Assembly: GCA_021234155.1 (NCBI GenBank)
Contig: JAJEKV010000087.1
Coordinates: 3,529,242-3,593,241 of the forward strand
From: Isoetes taiwanensis
Lineage: Eukaryota; Streptophyta; Lycopodiopsida; Isoetales; Isoetaceae
Direction of reading: 5' to 3'
Length of the DNA: 64,000 nucleotides
Shown here: positions 1-11,139 of the stretch, one piece after another
How positions within the stretch are numbered: position 1 is the first letter of the stretch
Layout: each line of letters starts with the position of its first letter
Program-made: the position numbers and the translations under genes
Notes under the pieces: generated by a model
What the model saw: the letters and a program-made list of their open reading frames with translations, nothing else
Told to the model about the DNA's origin: nothing
Database searches by the model: none

Positions 1-35
1 CACAGCAAGGGACACATAATCTGACCTCTGGTTCG

Positions 36-833
36 TTGTTTGGGACATCTGTGATGTTTGGAGCCAGTTTACAACAGGGAATGCAGCAGCAGGATGTCAA
101 TGGTTTCTTAGTCAATGTAATGATGAGGCTTATGGATACTATGGATCAAATCCGAAAGGAGGCAGCAGCCAGAGAATCCAAGGCAGCAAAGAGGGAATCT
201 GAACTGGTATGTGCACTACGCCAAATTTATAGCTCTTTGTCTGAATTACAGCAAGCCAATAGGTCTATGAAAGAAGAGTTTGCAGCAATGAGTGCCAGTT
301 TAAAGCAGGAAAGTCAGATTTTGAGAGATGAGATTAAGAGTTTGAAAGACAGAGAAATAGAACCTATGTCAGATACTAATGAGGAAGATGCGTCAGAGAC
401 AGTGAAAGAAGCGGTTAATAAGTTAAATTCATGTATGGACGACATCCTTGAGCTTCAGGAGCGCCAGAAAAGAGCACTTAATCTGAGAATTGCAGGCCTA
501 CCAGAAGCTGAAAATGAGGATTCACAAGCAGAGGTTATAAGTTTTTTCTCAAACCAGCTGAAACTGGAAGGGATTGAGATCGATGATGCATTCCGAGCAG
601 GGCCGAAAGGGGGCAAATCGCGGAACGTAGTTGTCAAATTCGTAAATCGGGCTAATAGAATCAAGGTGCTATAGCAAAAGGTAGAATTAAAAGGGAAGAA
701 CATTTGGATTAACGAGGATCTTACTAAGGAACAATATGAAAGCTATAAAATAGAAATCCAAAAGTTCAAAGCAGCAAAGCAGAATAATAAGAAGGCATTC
801 TGGAAATATGGGAAAGTGCAAGTCTTCGAATAG
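36..833 (+). pseudogene. LINE-A ORF1 (coiled-coil RNA-binding protein), one in-frame stop
   Basis: The frame opens with ATG at 36 and stays open to TAG 831-833 except for a single in-frame TAG at 672-674. Residues about 30-150 are rich in K/E/Q with heptad-like spacing and look like a coiled coil. A compact C-terminal part with NLRIAGLPE, DDAFRAGPK and VVVKF, then KGKNIWINEDLT after the stop, matches the RRM-like and C-terminal domain of L1 ORF1 proteins and aligns with the same stretch of LINE-D ORF1 (KLSGLPEEE, SCFRVGKK, KGQNLWLNDDL). In L1 elements ORF1p trimerises and coats the RNA. Apart from the stop this copy looks intact. Confidence 0.8.
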
Positions 834-854
834 GGAATAGAGGCCATCAGGGTT

Positions 855-3800
855 ATGGCATGGAACATCAACCAACTGAATGCTGAAAAAGTATACTCCA
901 TGGAAGATATTCTTGCATTAGTTGATTTAGTTTTCTTTTTAGAAACATGGGAACACGAAGAATTTGGTTTGCCGGATATACCAGGTTTCTGTCTCTTGCA
1001 CTCAGTATGGAACACGAAAGGGTGGAGGAGAAGAGGATATAGGGGGGTGGCTTGTTATGTTAGAAAGGAACTATCACATATTGTAAAGGTAGTGAAGGAT
1101 TCTGATCAATGTATCTGGGTGGAACTTCTGGAGAAGGAACATAAGGTATTTATTGCAGGCTGCTATTTTCCCCCTTAAAGCAGCAGACATATCAGCTGTA
1201 TCATCTAGACATAGACGATCCATTTCAGATGCTTGAACAAGAAATTTTGGGCTTTATGGATATGGGGGATGTGGTACTTATGGGGGATATCAATGGAAGA
1301 ACCGCGACGAAGCAGGCAGCAATAGCAAGTTGGCAGGGTGATGCAGTATGGGTGGAGCAGCTAGATGAGCAGGAGTTGCGTGATGTTGGCTGGGATCGTA
1401 TGTCATTGGATTTGGAACACGATGGGTACTGCTTTGTTGAACATGTGTAGTGGCTTAAATTTGCTTTTGTATAATGGAATTAGAAACTTTGGAAATGTAC
1501 ATGTAGAGGCAAGAGCGTAGTTGATTATTTTATTGCAGCAGCTCATTTTCTGGAACAAGTTACCTCTTTGCAGATTTTAGACGAGAGAAGTGAGTCGGAC
1601 CATGTACCTATCATTGCGACCATCATGGCAAAAGGGATACAGCCTGAGGCACATGTAGAGATTAGAGGTTCGGATCGGATATACGCAGTTGAACGAAAAA
1701 AAGAAGCATATCTTAACATGTTTGAACAGAAGTATGAGCAGGTGATATGGCCTGAGGGGATGGATGAGATAAGTGGTCTTTTAACACCTCTAATTACCGC
1801 TACTGCACACACATGTTTTGCTTCAGGGCGTAGGATGGACTGGCTTGCAATGGCTGGTTTGATAGTGAATGCCGAGAAAAAGGGAAGCAATACAAGGGAG
1901 CAATGGGGGCAGTTAGGGCACAATTGATCAAAGAGTTTAAAACTTCTTACTAAGGAAAAGAAACAGGCTTTTCTGCGAGGTAAACAAGAGGAATTAATAA
2001 GAGATTTGTTAGTGAAACCGGCTGCATTCTGGAAGAAACTTAAACAGGACAGGCACGACGAATCTTATTTGCATGCGGAGGATTTGCTAGATATGGTAAG
2101 GAAATTGTATCATGTGGAAGGGCAACAGGATGAATGGCAAAAAGGGAAGTGCACCTTTTCTTTTTCAAAAGCGGATGTCCAATGGGGGATTGATAAGTTA
2201 GCTAATAGAAAGGCGACAGATGCCACGGGCCTAGTGGCCGAGCTTCTAAAGTGGGCAGGGCCCAAAATGGTGGAGGCACTAACACTAACATTTAATGCAG
2301 CAGTGAGAGAAGGCTTCCCTATAGCCTGGCAGGTCAATAGGATGGTCCCAATACATAAGACTGGAGATAAAAATGACCCTGGTAACTATAGAATGATTAT
2401 GGTTAGTAATTTGTATGCGAAGTTGTATGCCACAATTATTGAGCATAAGATTAGCAGCTGGGCAGAAGCATGTGATGTTAGAGCTAAGGGGCAAGTAGAT
2501 TTTAGGCCTCAAAAATCCACCATAGACCACCTTGTTTCTTTTCGGGGCATGATGGATGCTGTTAAAGGAACAAGAAAGCCACTATTTGCGGCATTCGTAG
2601 ACTGTACTAAGCCTTTGATATGGTATGCAGAAGTAATTTGTGGATTAGCATGGAGCACATAAGTGTGCCTGAAGAATATAGAGATGCGGTAAGATTGCTT
2701 TATGAGAGAGTCTTGGTAAACTTTATGAGCCTTTCAGTGAGGAGTGTGGAGATGTGGTGGTCAGTAATATTGGAGTCAAGCAAGGATGCCCTATGTCTCC
2801 GACCCTCTTTGGAATTTTTATTGATGAACTGGAAGAATGGGTGCAGAATATAGGAGGGGAAGGAAGGAAGGACGGAAGATTCTTTTATCATCCGCGGAGG
2901 CCAACCGGCCTATGGGACCCAAATTACACGGGTGCAGCAAGCCCGTTGCTACCCGGATTAAAACCCCCCCCCTTAAGAGGAAAAAACCGTCGCAGCAACA
3001 AGCCTGCTGGCAGCTGTACAAATATACATATATACATGAATTCCCGGCACCTCAGGTAGGCGCCCGGGGGCAAAGTTGAGTCCGCAGATCCAAAACATCC
3101 TGGAGATAGGAGCCAAGGGATCGAACTGACGACGCACTGAGTAGCTCGTGCAAGGGCAGACCAGGTCGCACCAAGAGAATGTAGCGAGCCTGAATCTGAC
3201 CATAGGCTGTACAGCTCTGGAAGGCATGGCTTTTATCCTCAACAACCCTCAGCGGGCAACATTGACAAAGCCTGTCCTGGCGCGGCTCTCCAACCCACCG
3301 ACCCGTCTCAAGCCGAAGATGGTGGGCCCCTGTTCGAATGGACGTGATGATCCTGCGCTTCTTCATGGGCAACTGAGAATGCAGGTAGAGTTGTGGGCCT
3401 CGAACCAGGGTGGGGTTTATGTGCTGTTTGTAGTGTGCCGAAGGAACCACTTTGGCCGGGTATGTTATTCGCTTGCTTTTATATGCTGATGACATAATAT
3501 TGATAGCCAGGAGCAAGGAAGGGATGTAGAGACATTTAGACGCTTTGGCTGATTGCTGTGATGCTAAGGGGCTGAGGGTGAATCTGAGTAAAACTAAGGT
3601 AATGATTTTTGGAACAACGTTGGACAGAAATTATGCTTTCTTTTATAAAGGCAATCCTGTTGAGATAGTTACATCTTACAAGTATCTGGGGGTTATGGTA
3701 GATAAGAACTTCAGGTGGAACCAAACAGTACAGTAGTGGGTGAATGGGGGGGCTTAACGCCTTCTTCGCAATGCAAAGACAATGTGTGAAAGCAGATGTT

Positions 3801-4721
3801 TGGAAATTTAGTTTGAAGAAAATGCTTTTTAAAACCCTAGTGCAGGCGGTTGTGCTTTACGGCTGCGAAGTATGGGGGCCAGGTTTATCTTTGGAGCTGT
3901 GGCAAAAAATAGAAAAGGTGCAAAAGAAATTTCTACATGCTGAGCTTGGGGTTAAAATGCAAACTCCATATGAAATGATGTTAGCAGAGTGTGGCTTGCT
4001 ACCACTAGAATGTGAGGCTATATGGCAATTTTTAACATACCTATGCAAGGTAGGCAGTTTGGCTAATGACAGTTATCCCCGTTTAGCTCTAAAGGAATCG
4101 TTTGATAAGGGATGGTATGCTGATGGCATGAATTAGCTAAGAAAATGGGGGTTAAGCATTGAGGGGCTACGTCAGAATAAGGATAAGATTAGGGAATGGG
4201 TGGTGGAGATGGTTATGCATCGTATATGGTCTAGTCCGGGCACAAAAATGCTGCATTATAGAGCACAAATGAATCCCACGTTGCAGGAGATGAGTTACTT
4301 AAGCGCTAATATATCTGCCAGGAAAAGGCATGTCATTTGTAGAATGTGGTTGAGCGCACATCATTTGAATGTGGAGGTAGGGAGATGGATGAAAATTGCA
4401 CATGAATACAGAGTATGTCGAGCATGTGGGTCAAATGAGGTTGAGGATGAGGAGCATGTAATCTTAAGATGTCCCGCGTACCAAGCTTTAAGGAGAAGAT
4501 TTGGCATTCAGGTTACTGATCTTGTGACATTTTTTCACCTTCCAGCAACCCGCATTGCGATTGATATGTTACAACTTAGAGAGGCAAATATAAAAATATT
4601 TACAGATATAATTAGTGATGGAGAAGAGAGTGAGCATGATGATGAGGATCCTCTAATGTTTGAGGGCCCATCACATGAAAATGTTTTTGACTTTGAAAAT
4701 GTTTTTCTTGACGTCTCATAG
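855..4721 (+). pseudogene. LINE-A ORF2: AP-endonuclease, reverse transcriptase, CCHC finger; broken and interrupted
   Basis: ORF2 begins at ATG 855 (MAWNINQLN, the usual endonuclease start) and ends at TAG 4719-4721. Endonuclease motifs: ETWEHE near 945, GDINGR near 1284 and SDHVP near 1590, giving the catalytic Asn, Glu, Asp and His set. RT motifs follow in order: the VPIHKTGD..NYRMI block (2347-2400), GVKQGCPMSPTLFG (about 2770-2811) and, after the inserted LINE-B, YADD at 3482-3493 with LSKTKVM downstream. The C-terminal finger is CRACGSNEVEDEEHVILRC at about 4417-4470. Frames change at about 1178, 1450, 1927, 2662, 3530, 3736 and 4136, so the product is not translatable. The enzyme would nick the target and copy LINE RNA in place. 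Confidence 0.9.
2862..3458 (-). mobile_element. LINE-B, 5'-truncated LINE inserted antisense in LINE-A
   Basis: On the minus strand this encodes the last part of a LINE ORF2 (stop near 3052), including LRLETGRW and CQCCPLRVVEDKSHAFQSC, the CCHC finger. It is very close to the left half of LINE-E (44211-44899). Its 3' end is a hairpin at 2898-2911 followed by an ATAAAAGA-like stretch and a CTTCC-repeat tail at about 2862-2880. LINE-A coding resumes at about 3459 (GYVIRLLLYADD). The 5' truncation is typical of aborted LINE reverse transcription. I could not define a target-site duplication. Confidence 0.85.
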
Positions 4722-4751
4722 ACCTGATGGTCTCCAAAGACGGAATAATAC

Positions 4752-4997
<246 letters not shown>

Positions 4998-4998
<1 letters not shown>

Positions 4999-5575
4999 TT
5001 CTGCACATGCTACATTATAATATCAACCAACTAGCTCAACCCAATTCATGAGGGCAACCCATCATGCGAGAACACCTTGTTTTAAAATTTTACTAGCCCT
5101 TACACAACCTTAGCGAACTCAACAACTTTGAATTAACAAACTACCAAATACAACCTTTGCAACAAACACTTAAATCATTGAATTCAAATTGAAAAATACT
5201 TAATCTATTCATCCAATGCAAATTAATATTTTATGAGCTCCCAAAACAGGGATTTGGATCATCCTAGGGATGGAGTAGAGACAAAGATATTCTAATTGCG
5301 ATGGAGTAGTCAATTCTCTGCATTTGTTTAGAGTATTGTGTGAGAGCTAGCAATAATGCCATCACAAGATATTTCTACTTGCAATTCTATCTTTCCGTAT
5401 TCCTTTTTATTTTCAACCTTATGGAAGCTCTCTATTATGCATTCAGCATTTGGCAAAGGCTTTATAGCCAATACGTTAGATTCCTCTGAGATGGGTTGGG
5501 CAAGCAGGAAATGACTTTTGCTTTTTCTGATGAGGCAAGCAGTAAAATAAGATTGTATATACTAGTATGTATACA
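4998..5575 (+). repeat. Dispersed repeat R, copy 1
   Basis: This stretch, starting at CTTCTGCACATGC, recurs with few differences at 40909-41478. Both copies sit directly after a CT-rich microsatellite. No coding potential is visible. Similarity ends at the shared CATACACTAT. Confidence 0.9.
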
Positions 5576-6544
5576 CTATGAGGTCATGTTTGGTTTTAAT
5601 CAAATGAGTAAAAAAATGTCTATTGCCATTCTCAACCATGGATTGAGCATATTCCAATGAAATGCCTTGGTCTGAGCATTGAGAAATGAAAACAATGGGT
5701 TAGCAAAGATGATAGTGCACGAGATAACAAATGTAATGCATTAGATGATCATTATTGGGCCGTTGGAAGTGCAAGAGATATGCAAGGTTTTCATAAGCCA
5801 AGATGGTTTAGGCTGCACATGTAAACAAGATAAAATATGTTTTCAAACATTGAGCTTTAGCAATTATGAGTATAATATGCGATGGATTTTATATTTTACA
5901 AGAAGAAAGAGTTATTTGGCCATTGCTATTTGGCGACTGCTATATGCAACGGACATTTCTCTAGTACTATGTCTGTGTAATTGGATTTGCTATTAACACC
6001 AATCGTTAGTGACCCATTGCCCTGCTTAGTACTGGATTTCTGTGCGTTCAAATGGTACTTAACAATATTTATAAATGTTGTATAGTTGGGTTTATAAATG
6101 GAGCAATGATCTTCAAAATAACGAATCTTTGGCTATATGATCTAGTGGCATTTAGCACTTCAGATTGCAAAAGATGCTAGCAAGTTTGGCAGCCCAAGTA
6201 ATGTTAGTTACATCTATATATGTGTGATAACTTTGGCACCTCACCCCCTTTGTGCAATGCAAGTTAGAACTTAAATAGTAATTGCTAAAGATAGTTTTCT
6301 TCTAAAAGGAGTTCTATCGTATGTAATAGGCCTAAACAATGTTGAAGAAATGAATGTGCTTTAAAATGAACAATGTTAAAGAAATGAATGTGATTTAAAA
6401 TGGTAATCCGATGAGTAATCACTGAGATTAAATATCTAAAAATGCTAGGAATCTAATCTTCAGTGCTTTGTGCCTTACTCTTAGTCTGCAAAATATCTAG
6501 TAAGTTAACATTAGCATGCTGCAAGAAATTAGTAAGTTAAAGAT
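5576..6544. other. AT-rich sequence, nothing recognised
   Basis: No long open frame, RNA gene or repeat that I can recognise. One short local duplication, 'acaatgtt(g/a)aagaaatgaatgtg', occurs at about 6338 and 6369. Confidence 0.6.
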
Positions 6545-7323
6545 ATGTTGCTATTGTCCAAGATAGGGTCCTTGCACAGGGGCACGAGAACATGGCATGG
6601 GGATAGCAATAGCAGCATTAGCCCCCGACACGAATCAGTACAGAGGGAAAGAAAGAGGGGGAAAAGGGGACGTCGTAGACCGAATAGCACAAGCCGGGAA
6701 CATGGATCCAACCCCGACCATGAAGACAAGGGGGAGACCGAGAAGAATGGGAAATGGAGCAGAACACACGGAAATCCCGAGAGAGCAACCTCGAGGAAAG
6801 AGACGCTGAAGATATGGTATTGGAACTGTACTGGGTACCCTTGGGACGATGGGGAGAGGCTGGAAGGAGCATACAATTGTGATATAATATGTCTGGTGGA
6901 GACGTGGGAACACAACATAAAACGGCTGCCAAAGGAGAAAGGGTACCAGCTATTCACATGCTGGAAGGACAAAGACTTTAAGATTGGAAGAGGGAGCGTG
7001 GGATTAGCATGTTATGTCAAGGAAAGTGTAGTAAAAAGTGCATGTATTTTGCAATCAGATGTCAATAAGAGATACATGATTTTGAATATACAACTACAAA
7101 ACAAAATGGAGTTAATTCTGATTTTAGCATATTACCCACCAAGCAGTGATAAGCTAGAACTGCTAGAATTGGGGAAGACTATGATGAAATGGAAGGAACA
7201 GGGGCCAATGATATTAATAGGTGATCTGAACGCCAGAACGGGGCAGGAACAGGCACAAATCATGAGCATGGAAGATACAAACGGGCAATGAATTAGCACG
7301 ACAAGATCAGAGGAATGGGATAG
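6545..7323 (+). mobile_element. LINE-C, 5' segment (endonuclease), upstream of the chromovirus insertion
   Basis: One open frame from 6545 to 7291 (248 codons) begins with a basic low-complexity stretch and continues into an L1-type endonuclease: WYWNCTGY (catalytic Asn), LVETWEH (Glu) and LIGDLNARTG (Asp/Asn). The element has no ORF1, so it is probably 5'-truncated near 6545. The sequence breaks at 7323, where chromovirus element 1 begins, and resumes at 17841 with further endonuclease sequence (VIIANGVQRW, then SIVDYVIMND in a shifted frame). Confidence 0.88.
7319..7323. repeat. Target-site duplication GATAG, left copy (element 1)
   Basis: GATAG directly precedes the 5' LTR and is repeated at 17841-17845 directly after the 3' LTR. 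Five base pairs is the usual length for Ty3/gypsy integrases. Confidence 0.93.
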
Positions 7324-8854
7324 TGTGACGTTCCAGGGGAATATACGCTATGAATACGTATATTCCTGGACCCGTCACCATACAAGTCTACATATATAGC
7401 CTTGTATACCATAGATTGTGGCACTAGGGGGCATGACTAAGTTATTCATATAACTTAGCCAACCTTAGGTTAAGACCATCTTCCACGTGGCCTTAACCTA
7501 TTGGGCACCTGCCACATGGACTTACCCTATTGGAGCCACGTGGCATAACATGTGAACCCTAACCTATAAAGGCCTAAACCCTAACCCTAGGCCTCTTTTC
7601 TGGCTCCAACAGTCTGGGAACCTTCTTCGCGCTCGCTCGTCTGCTGTGGCACAGCATAGCATGGCAGCCCCCAGAGCGTGAGCGCATCAGCAGGAGTGGG
7701 AGCTACCTCGAACACTTCATGGAGACATCCGGGTTTGGAGGGAGTGCTTCAGGAGCAGGTATGTAGAGTAGTAGTCATAGTAGTTCATCTGGAATTAGCA
7801 TTCCAGATGAGTTAGTATCTTGTATCTAGGGTAGAGCCATCCTAGAACCCTCATACATCATCTTGAACCCTAATCAAGGAACCCTAACTGTAAGTTAGAT
7901 TTGTATGATTAGGTTAAGATGTTCTTATGATTATTCTCATGATGTGATGATTATATGATGATGGTTGATCATGTTTGCTCCTCTTGTATTGGGAAGGGGG
8001 GTAGAGACCTAGAGCCATATGTAGTATGCTCCTAGATTAGATCCCTTAGTTCCTATTAGTTGCGGCCTGTGCATAGGAACCCTTGGGGGCTATGGAGGCT
8101 ATGATGTGACTCCAACGGGCTAGAGGCAATGGGAGGGAGGATCCCCGCCGAGTGGGGGCTACGGGGGATCCCATAGTCGGGCTAGGCTTATGGTCGGTCA
8201 CCGCGGTGGGGCCGAGCATGGGTCCGACACCTCCGGGGGCGATGGTGTCGCCTTGCCTTTTCAAGAGTTGCAAGTGTCGGCTTGGCTCTTGTTTGGGGGG
8301 GTTCGATGGGGTATGAATGGTGGTGTCGCCCACGATTCTCTAGCCGCCCGAGGAGCCTCTAGACCCCGGGAAGGGGAGATGCAACCCTTCCTGCCTCGAC
8401 GGACCAGGGAGATGCAGCCTAGAGTAGTCCCGATGGGTGATGCCATGGGATCACGTATCCGGAAGGCTAGAGTCATGCCGAGCCTGATTGAGCCCATCCG
8501 CAAAGTATGCATGGGGAGGGGCGGATGGAGTGGTCAACCCTAGCCATTGTCTTATGCCAGCCCTCGCCATTGTTATGATGACTCTATGCTTCTATCTTGA
8601 GGCCTGCTTGATTCGGTCATCCTCCTTATGAGTGAGCCATGGGTAGGAGCTCTTATGTTTTATGGTTTATGATTATCTTCTTTGCTCATATGGATATGTG
8701 ATGGACTACCCTTCGAGGTAGTATGTTGTATTGTTATTGCTAGTTCTGACGTTGTTTATGCTTCCGCTGGAGGGCCCATGCGGTTGACGGACCGGATGGG
8801 GATTTCTCGCCGAAAGTGTACGGCCAGCGTAAGTATATTTAGAGGGGCGTCACA
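7324..8854 (+). repeat. 5' LTR of element 1
   Basis: Begins TGTGACGTTCC and ends GGCGTCACA, giving short inverted termini. It is 1531 bp against 1637 bp for the 3' LTR. The main missing block is about 80 bp after CTTCCGCTG (8768), present at about 17669-17755. A smaller block near 7633 is also missing. Confidence 0.95.
7565..7570 (+). promoter_or_regulatory. Putative LTR TATA box
   Basis: CCTATAAAGG sits about 240 bp into the LTR; the same site is at 16445-16450 in the 3' LTR. Element 2 has TATATA at the equivalent place. Inferred promoter; no start-site evidence. Confidence 0.5.
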
Positions 8855-8855
8855 A

Positions 8856-8867
8856 TGGTATCAGAGC
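8856..8867 (+). other. Primer-binding site, initiator tRNA-Met type
   Basis: TGGTATCAGAGC lies one base after the 5' LTR and is complementary to the 3' end of plant initiator tRNA-Met, the common primer of plant Ty3/gypsy and Copia elements. Confidence 0.93.
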
Positions 8868-9392
8868 AATGTTCTTGGTTGACCAAGAGCTAGCACTGAC
8901 CATATCCCTGAATAGGTAGACTAACTGGCCTAGCTAATGAATGGAATGAGAATTCCAGTCTTGAACCGCGAAATGTGGGAGAAATTTTTTTCCCATTAGT
9001 AGGGTCGTAATTAGATTAAGTATAGTCTAAGTGGTAGAAATAAGATAGTCAAAGGAACCTTCTAGTAAATTTGAGCTCAAGTTGTTCATGAACCGCACCT
9101 TTCAAGCGAAAAATTGAGCGAGAAATTGCTCAAAAGAAAGCTTGAAAGAAAATGGCGTGAAATGACCACTACTTGGCCCAAAAAGGAATTAGGAAATTTT
9201 GAGAAATAGTTAAGTGATTAGGGAAAGTACCTTAATTAATAATAACTTATAATTATAATAAAATTACTCTTAAGAAAAAGTACCTAATAAACCTATGGAA
9301 GCACCTCTACTCCCTAGAAGTGCCCAAAAGGCAGCTTGAACCTTCCTTTTACCCTTGTAAGACGAATTAGAAGCTAATCTCCGAAGCTGCCA
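8868..9392 (+). other. Leader of element 1, non-coding
   Basis: The first 150 bp resemble the leader of element 2 next to its primer site (TTCTTGGTTGACCAAGA, AACCGCGAAAATG-like). The remainder is AT-rich without an open frame. The H3-like gene occupies the equivalent region in element 2. Confidence 0.55.
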
Positions 9393-10147
9393 TAAGAGTG
9401 TCCACCGAACGAACAGCCAACGAGATCGATCCAAAGGAGCCGCGAAGATAGAGGCAAGATCCTTAGACTTAGAACCCTGCTAAATTCAAGTGACTCGGAT
9501 GGGTTCGCCGATTTCGAGGCAATTTTTTTTTTTATTTCTATGTAAGAGTGTCCACCAAACGAACAGCCGACGAGATCGATCCAAAGGAGCCGCGAAGATA
9601 GAGGCAAGATCCTTAGACTTAGAACCCTGCTAAATTCAAGTGACTCGGATGGGTTCGCCGATTTCGAGGCAAATTTTCAAGTGACTCGGATGGGTTCGCC
9701 GATTTCGAGGCAAAAATTTTTTTTTTATTTCTATGTCAGAATTTTATGCTACTTAATTTTTTTTTTTTAATTTCTATGTCAGAATTTTATGCTACTTAAT
9801 TTTTTTTTTTTTTTTAATTTCTATGTCAGAATTTTATGCTACTTAGTCAATTAAAAGCATTCTAAGTAAGATGCAGAGGATTCTACTACAAGCAACTTAG
9901 TCAATTAAAAGCATTCTAAGTAAGATGCAGAGGATTCTACTACAAGCAATTAATTTACAGTAAATTTACTTAGCAATTAATTTACAGTAAATTTACTTTT
10001 AATGAGTAAAAACAATTTACAGGAAGAACTTATATTTATATAGTTTGCAATTAATTTACAGTAAATTTACTTAGCAATTAATTTACAGTAAATTTACTTT
10101 TAATGAGTAAAAACAATTTACAGGAAGAACTTATATTTATATAGTTT
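9393..10147. repeat. Cascade of successive tandem duplications
   Basis: Six or so neighbouring blocks are each repeated two or three times before the next begins. A 150-bp unit occurs at 9393 and 9543. Its last 36 bp repeat a third time at about 9678. A 'T-run + TTTCTATGTCAGAATTTTATG' unit occurs three times (9715-9844). A 53-bp 'GTCAATTAAAAGC' unit occurs twice (9846-9949). A 27-bp 'GCAATTAATTTACAG' unit occurs twice, and a compound unit of about 100 bp containing it is duplicated again up to 10147. Confidence 0.9.
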
Positions 10148-10150
10148 GCT

Positions 10151-10330
10151 AGACTGGGGCTCTTCACGGCTTCTCCTCGCCGAATGGAGGTCTTTCCTCC
10201 TCTTGTTGGTGTGGTCTTTCCTCCTCGGGCTCATCCTCCTCTAGTTCGTCCGGCTGTGGTTCTCTGATAACCATGCTCTCCCTACGCCTAGCTTCACGCC
10301 TCTTTGTTCTTGTAGCGCCCCATTCTATCT
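10151..10330 (-). pseudogene. Short charged antisense frame in element 1
   Basis: On the minus strand an open stretch reads RTKRREARRRE, then VIREPQPDELEEDEPEEE and ends at a stop near 10155. It resembles in style and partly in order the linker of the H3-like frame in element 2 (RRTKRRN, VVIEEPPRREEE, EEEEEDEQ). The orientation is opposite to element 1. It could be an inverted remnant of that gene or a chance charged repeat. No ATG of its own is evident. Confidence 0.3.
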
Positions 10331-10450
10331 TTTCAATCTATTTGAACCTCATCTTAAAAGAATTCCCACAGTAGCGAGAATCGAACCTCCCACCCACAGG
10401 ATTGAACCCCCCCAAACCCCCCCGTGCCAACCACTGAGGGCGGGCATCGT
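10331..10450 (-). mobile_element. tRNA-derived SINE-like insert
   Basis: On the minus strand CCTCAGTGGTTGGCACGG resembles a tRNA A box, and GGAGGTTCGATTCTCGC about 35 nt later resembles a B box, the spacing of RNA polymerase III promoters in tRNA-derived SINEs. Downstream runs AGATGAGGTTCAAATAG. The 3' limit is not defined. Confidence 0.55.
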
Positions 10451-11139
10451 TTATGTTTGAATTATAATTCTTAATTAGATTTAAGCTTTAATAATGTTAG
10501 ATAATATTAATGGCCAAGCCTTAGACTTAGAACCAAGACCCTTAAGCTAGATAGCGACAGCATTTGCACTCATCATAGCTTAGTTGTCGCTCTTATCTTG
10601 CTAAGTGTCTTCTTGTCTGCATATAGGTAGTATAATTAAACCTTTTTCTTAGAAACCCAGCTAGTTGCCAAGGCCTTAGAATTGTTGTCACACGTTGGTA
10701 GGGTACACCAACACACGTTATAGGTGCACTATCATCAAGTGTCTTCAGCCATGCCTTGTATCATAGATAATTATCTAGGAATTCATTCTATCTAAGTAAT
10801 TTAGTCTAGCACACCAAGTACACCCAGTGAATAAATCTCCTTCTACCACCCCCACGATAGTAAATAAGTACCTTTCTCAGTGCCTAGTAGAGTGCCAAAT
10901 GCCAAGTGGGTCATTTGAGGTAGAGTGGATAAAGGTATAAAAATTAGGGTTGTAGAGTAAGTAAATGTAAATAATTGTTCATGTGGTAGTATTAATTGCC
11001 TTGTGCTTAGGGCAGTAAAATAGGTCAGGAGAACCTTCGTTACAGATCCTCGAGCCTCGACAGTGGAGACACTCGACAACATCAACAAATTGAAAGAAGA
11101 GGGCAAACTTACGGAGGAAACTTCAGCAAATCAAAGGCC
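10451..11139. other. Element 1 leader continuation, no gene recognised
   Basis: AT-rich; short frames only. No histone-like residues are visible in any frame, unlike the equivalent region in element 2. Confidence 0.5.

Larger units (their letters stand above)
1..4751 (+). mobile_element. LINE-A, L1-type non-LTR retrotransposon (host of nested LINE-B)
   Basis: Two reading frames in the L1 order are visible: a coiled-coil ORF1 followed 21 bp later by ORF2 with endonuclease, reverse transcriptase and a terminal CCHC finger. The 5' end may lie outside the window. The 3' end is a hairpin at 4720-4733, a 10-nt spacer and an AATAATA tail that runs into a large microsatellite. An antisense LINE fragment (about 2862-3458) interrupts the RT domain. 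ORF2 carries several frameshifts and stops, so this copy is not active as assembled. Confidence 0.93.

Noticed and set aside
8046-8543. Overlapping frames on both strands of the element 1 LTR
   Set aside because: GC-rich LTR sequence; frames differ between the two LTRs and have no recognisable product.
9393-10147. CRISPR-like array in the repeated blocks
   Set aside because: Units are adjacent without unique spacers, differ in length, and the context is a plant retrotransposon.
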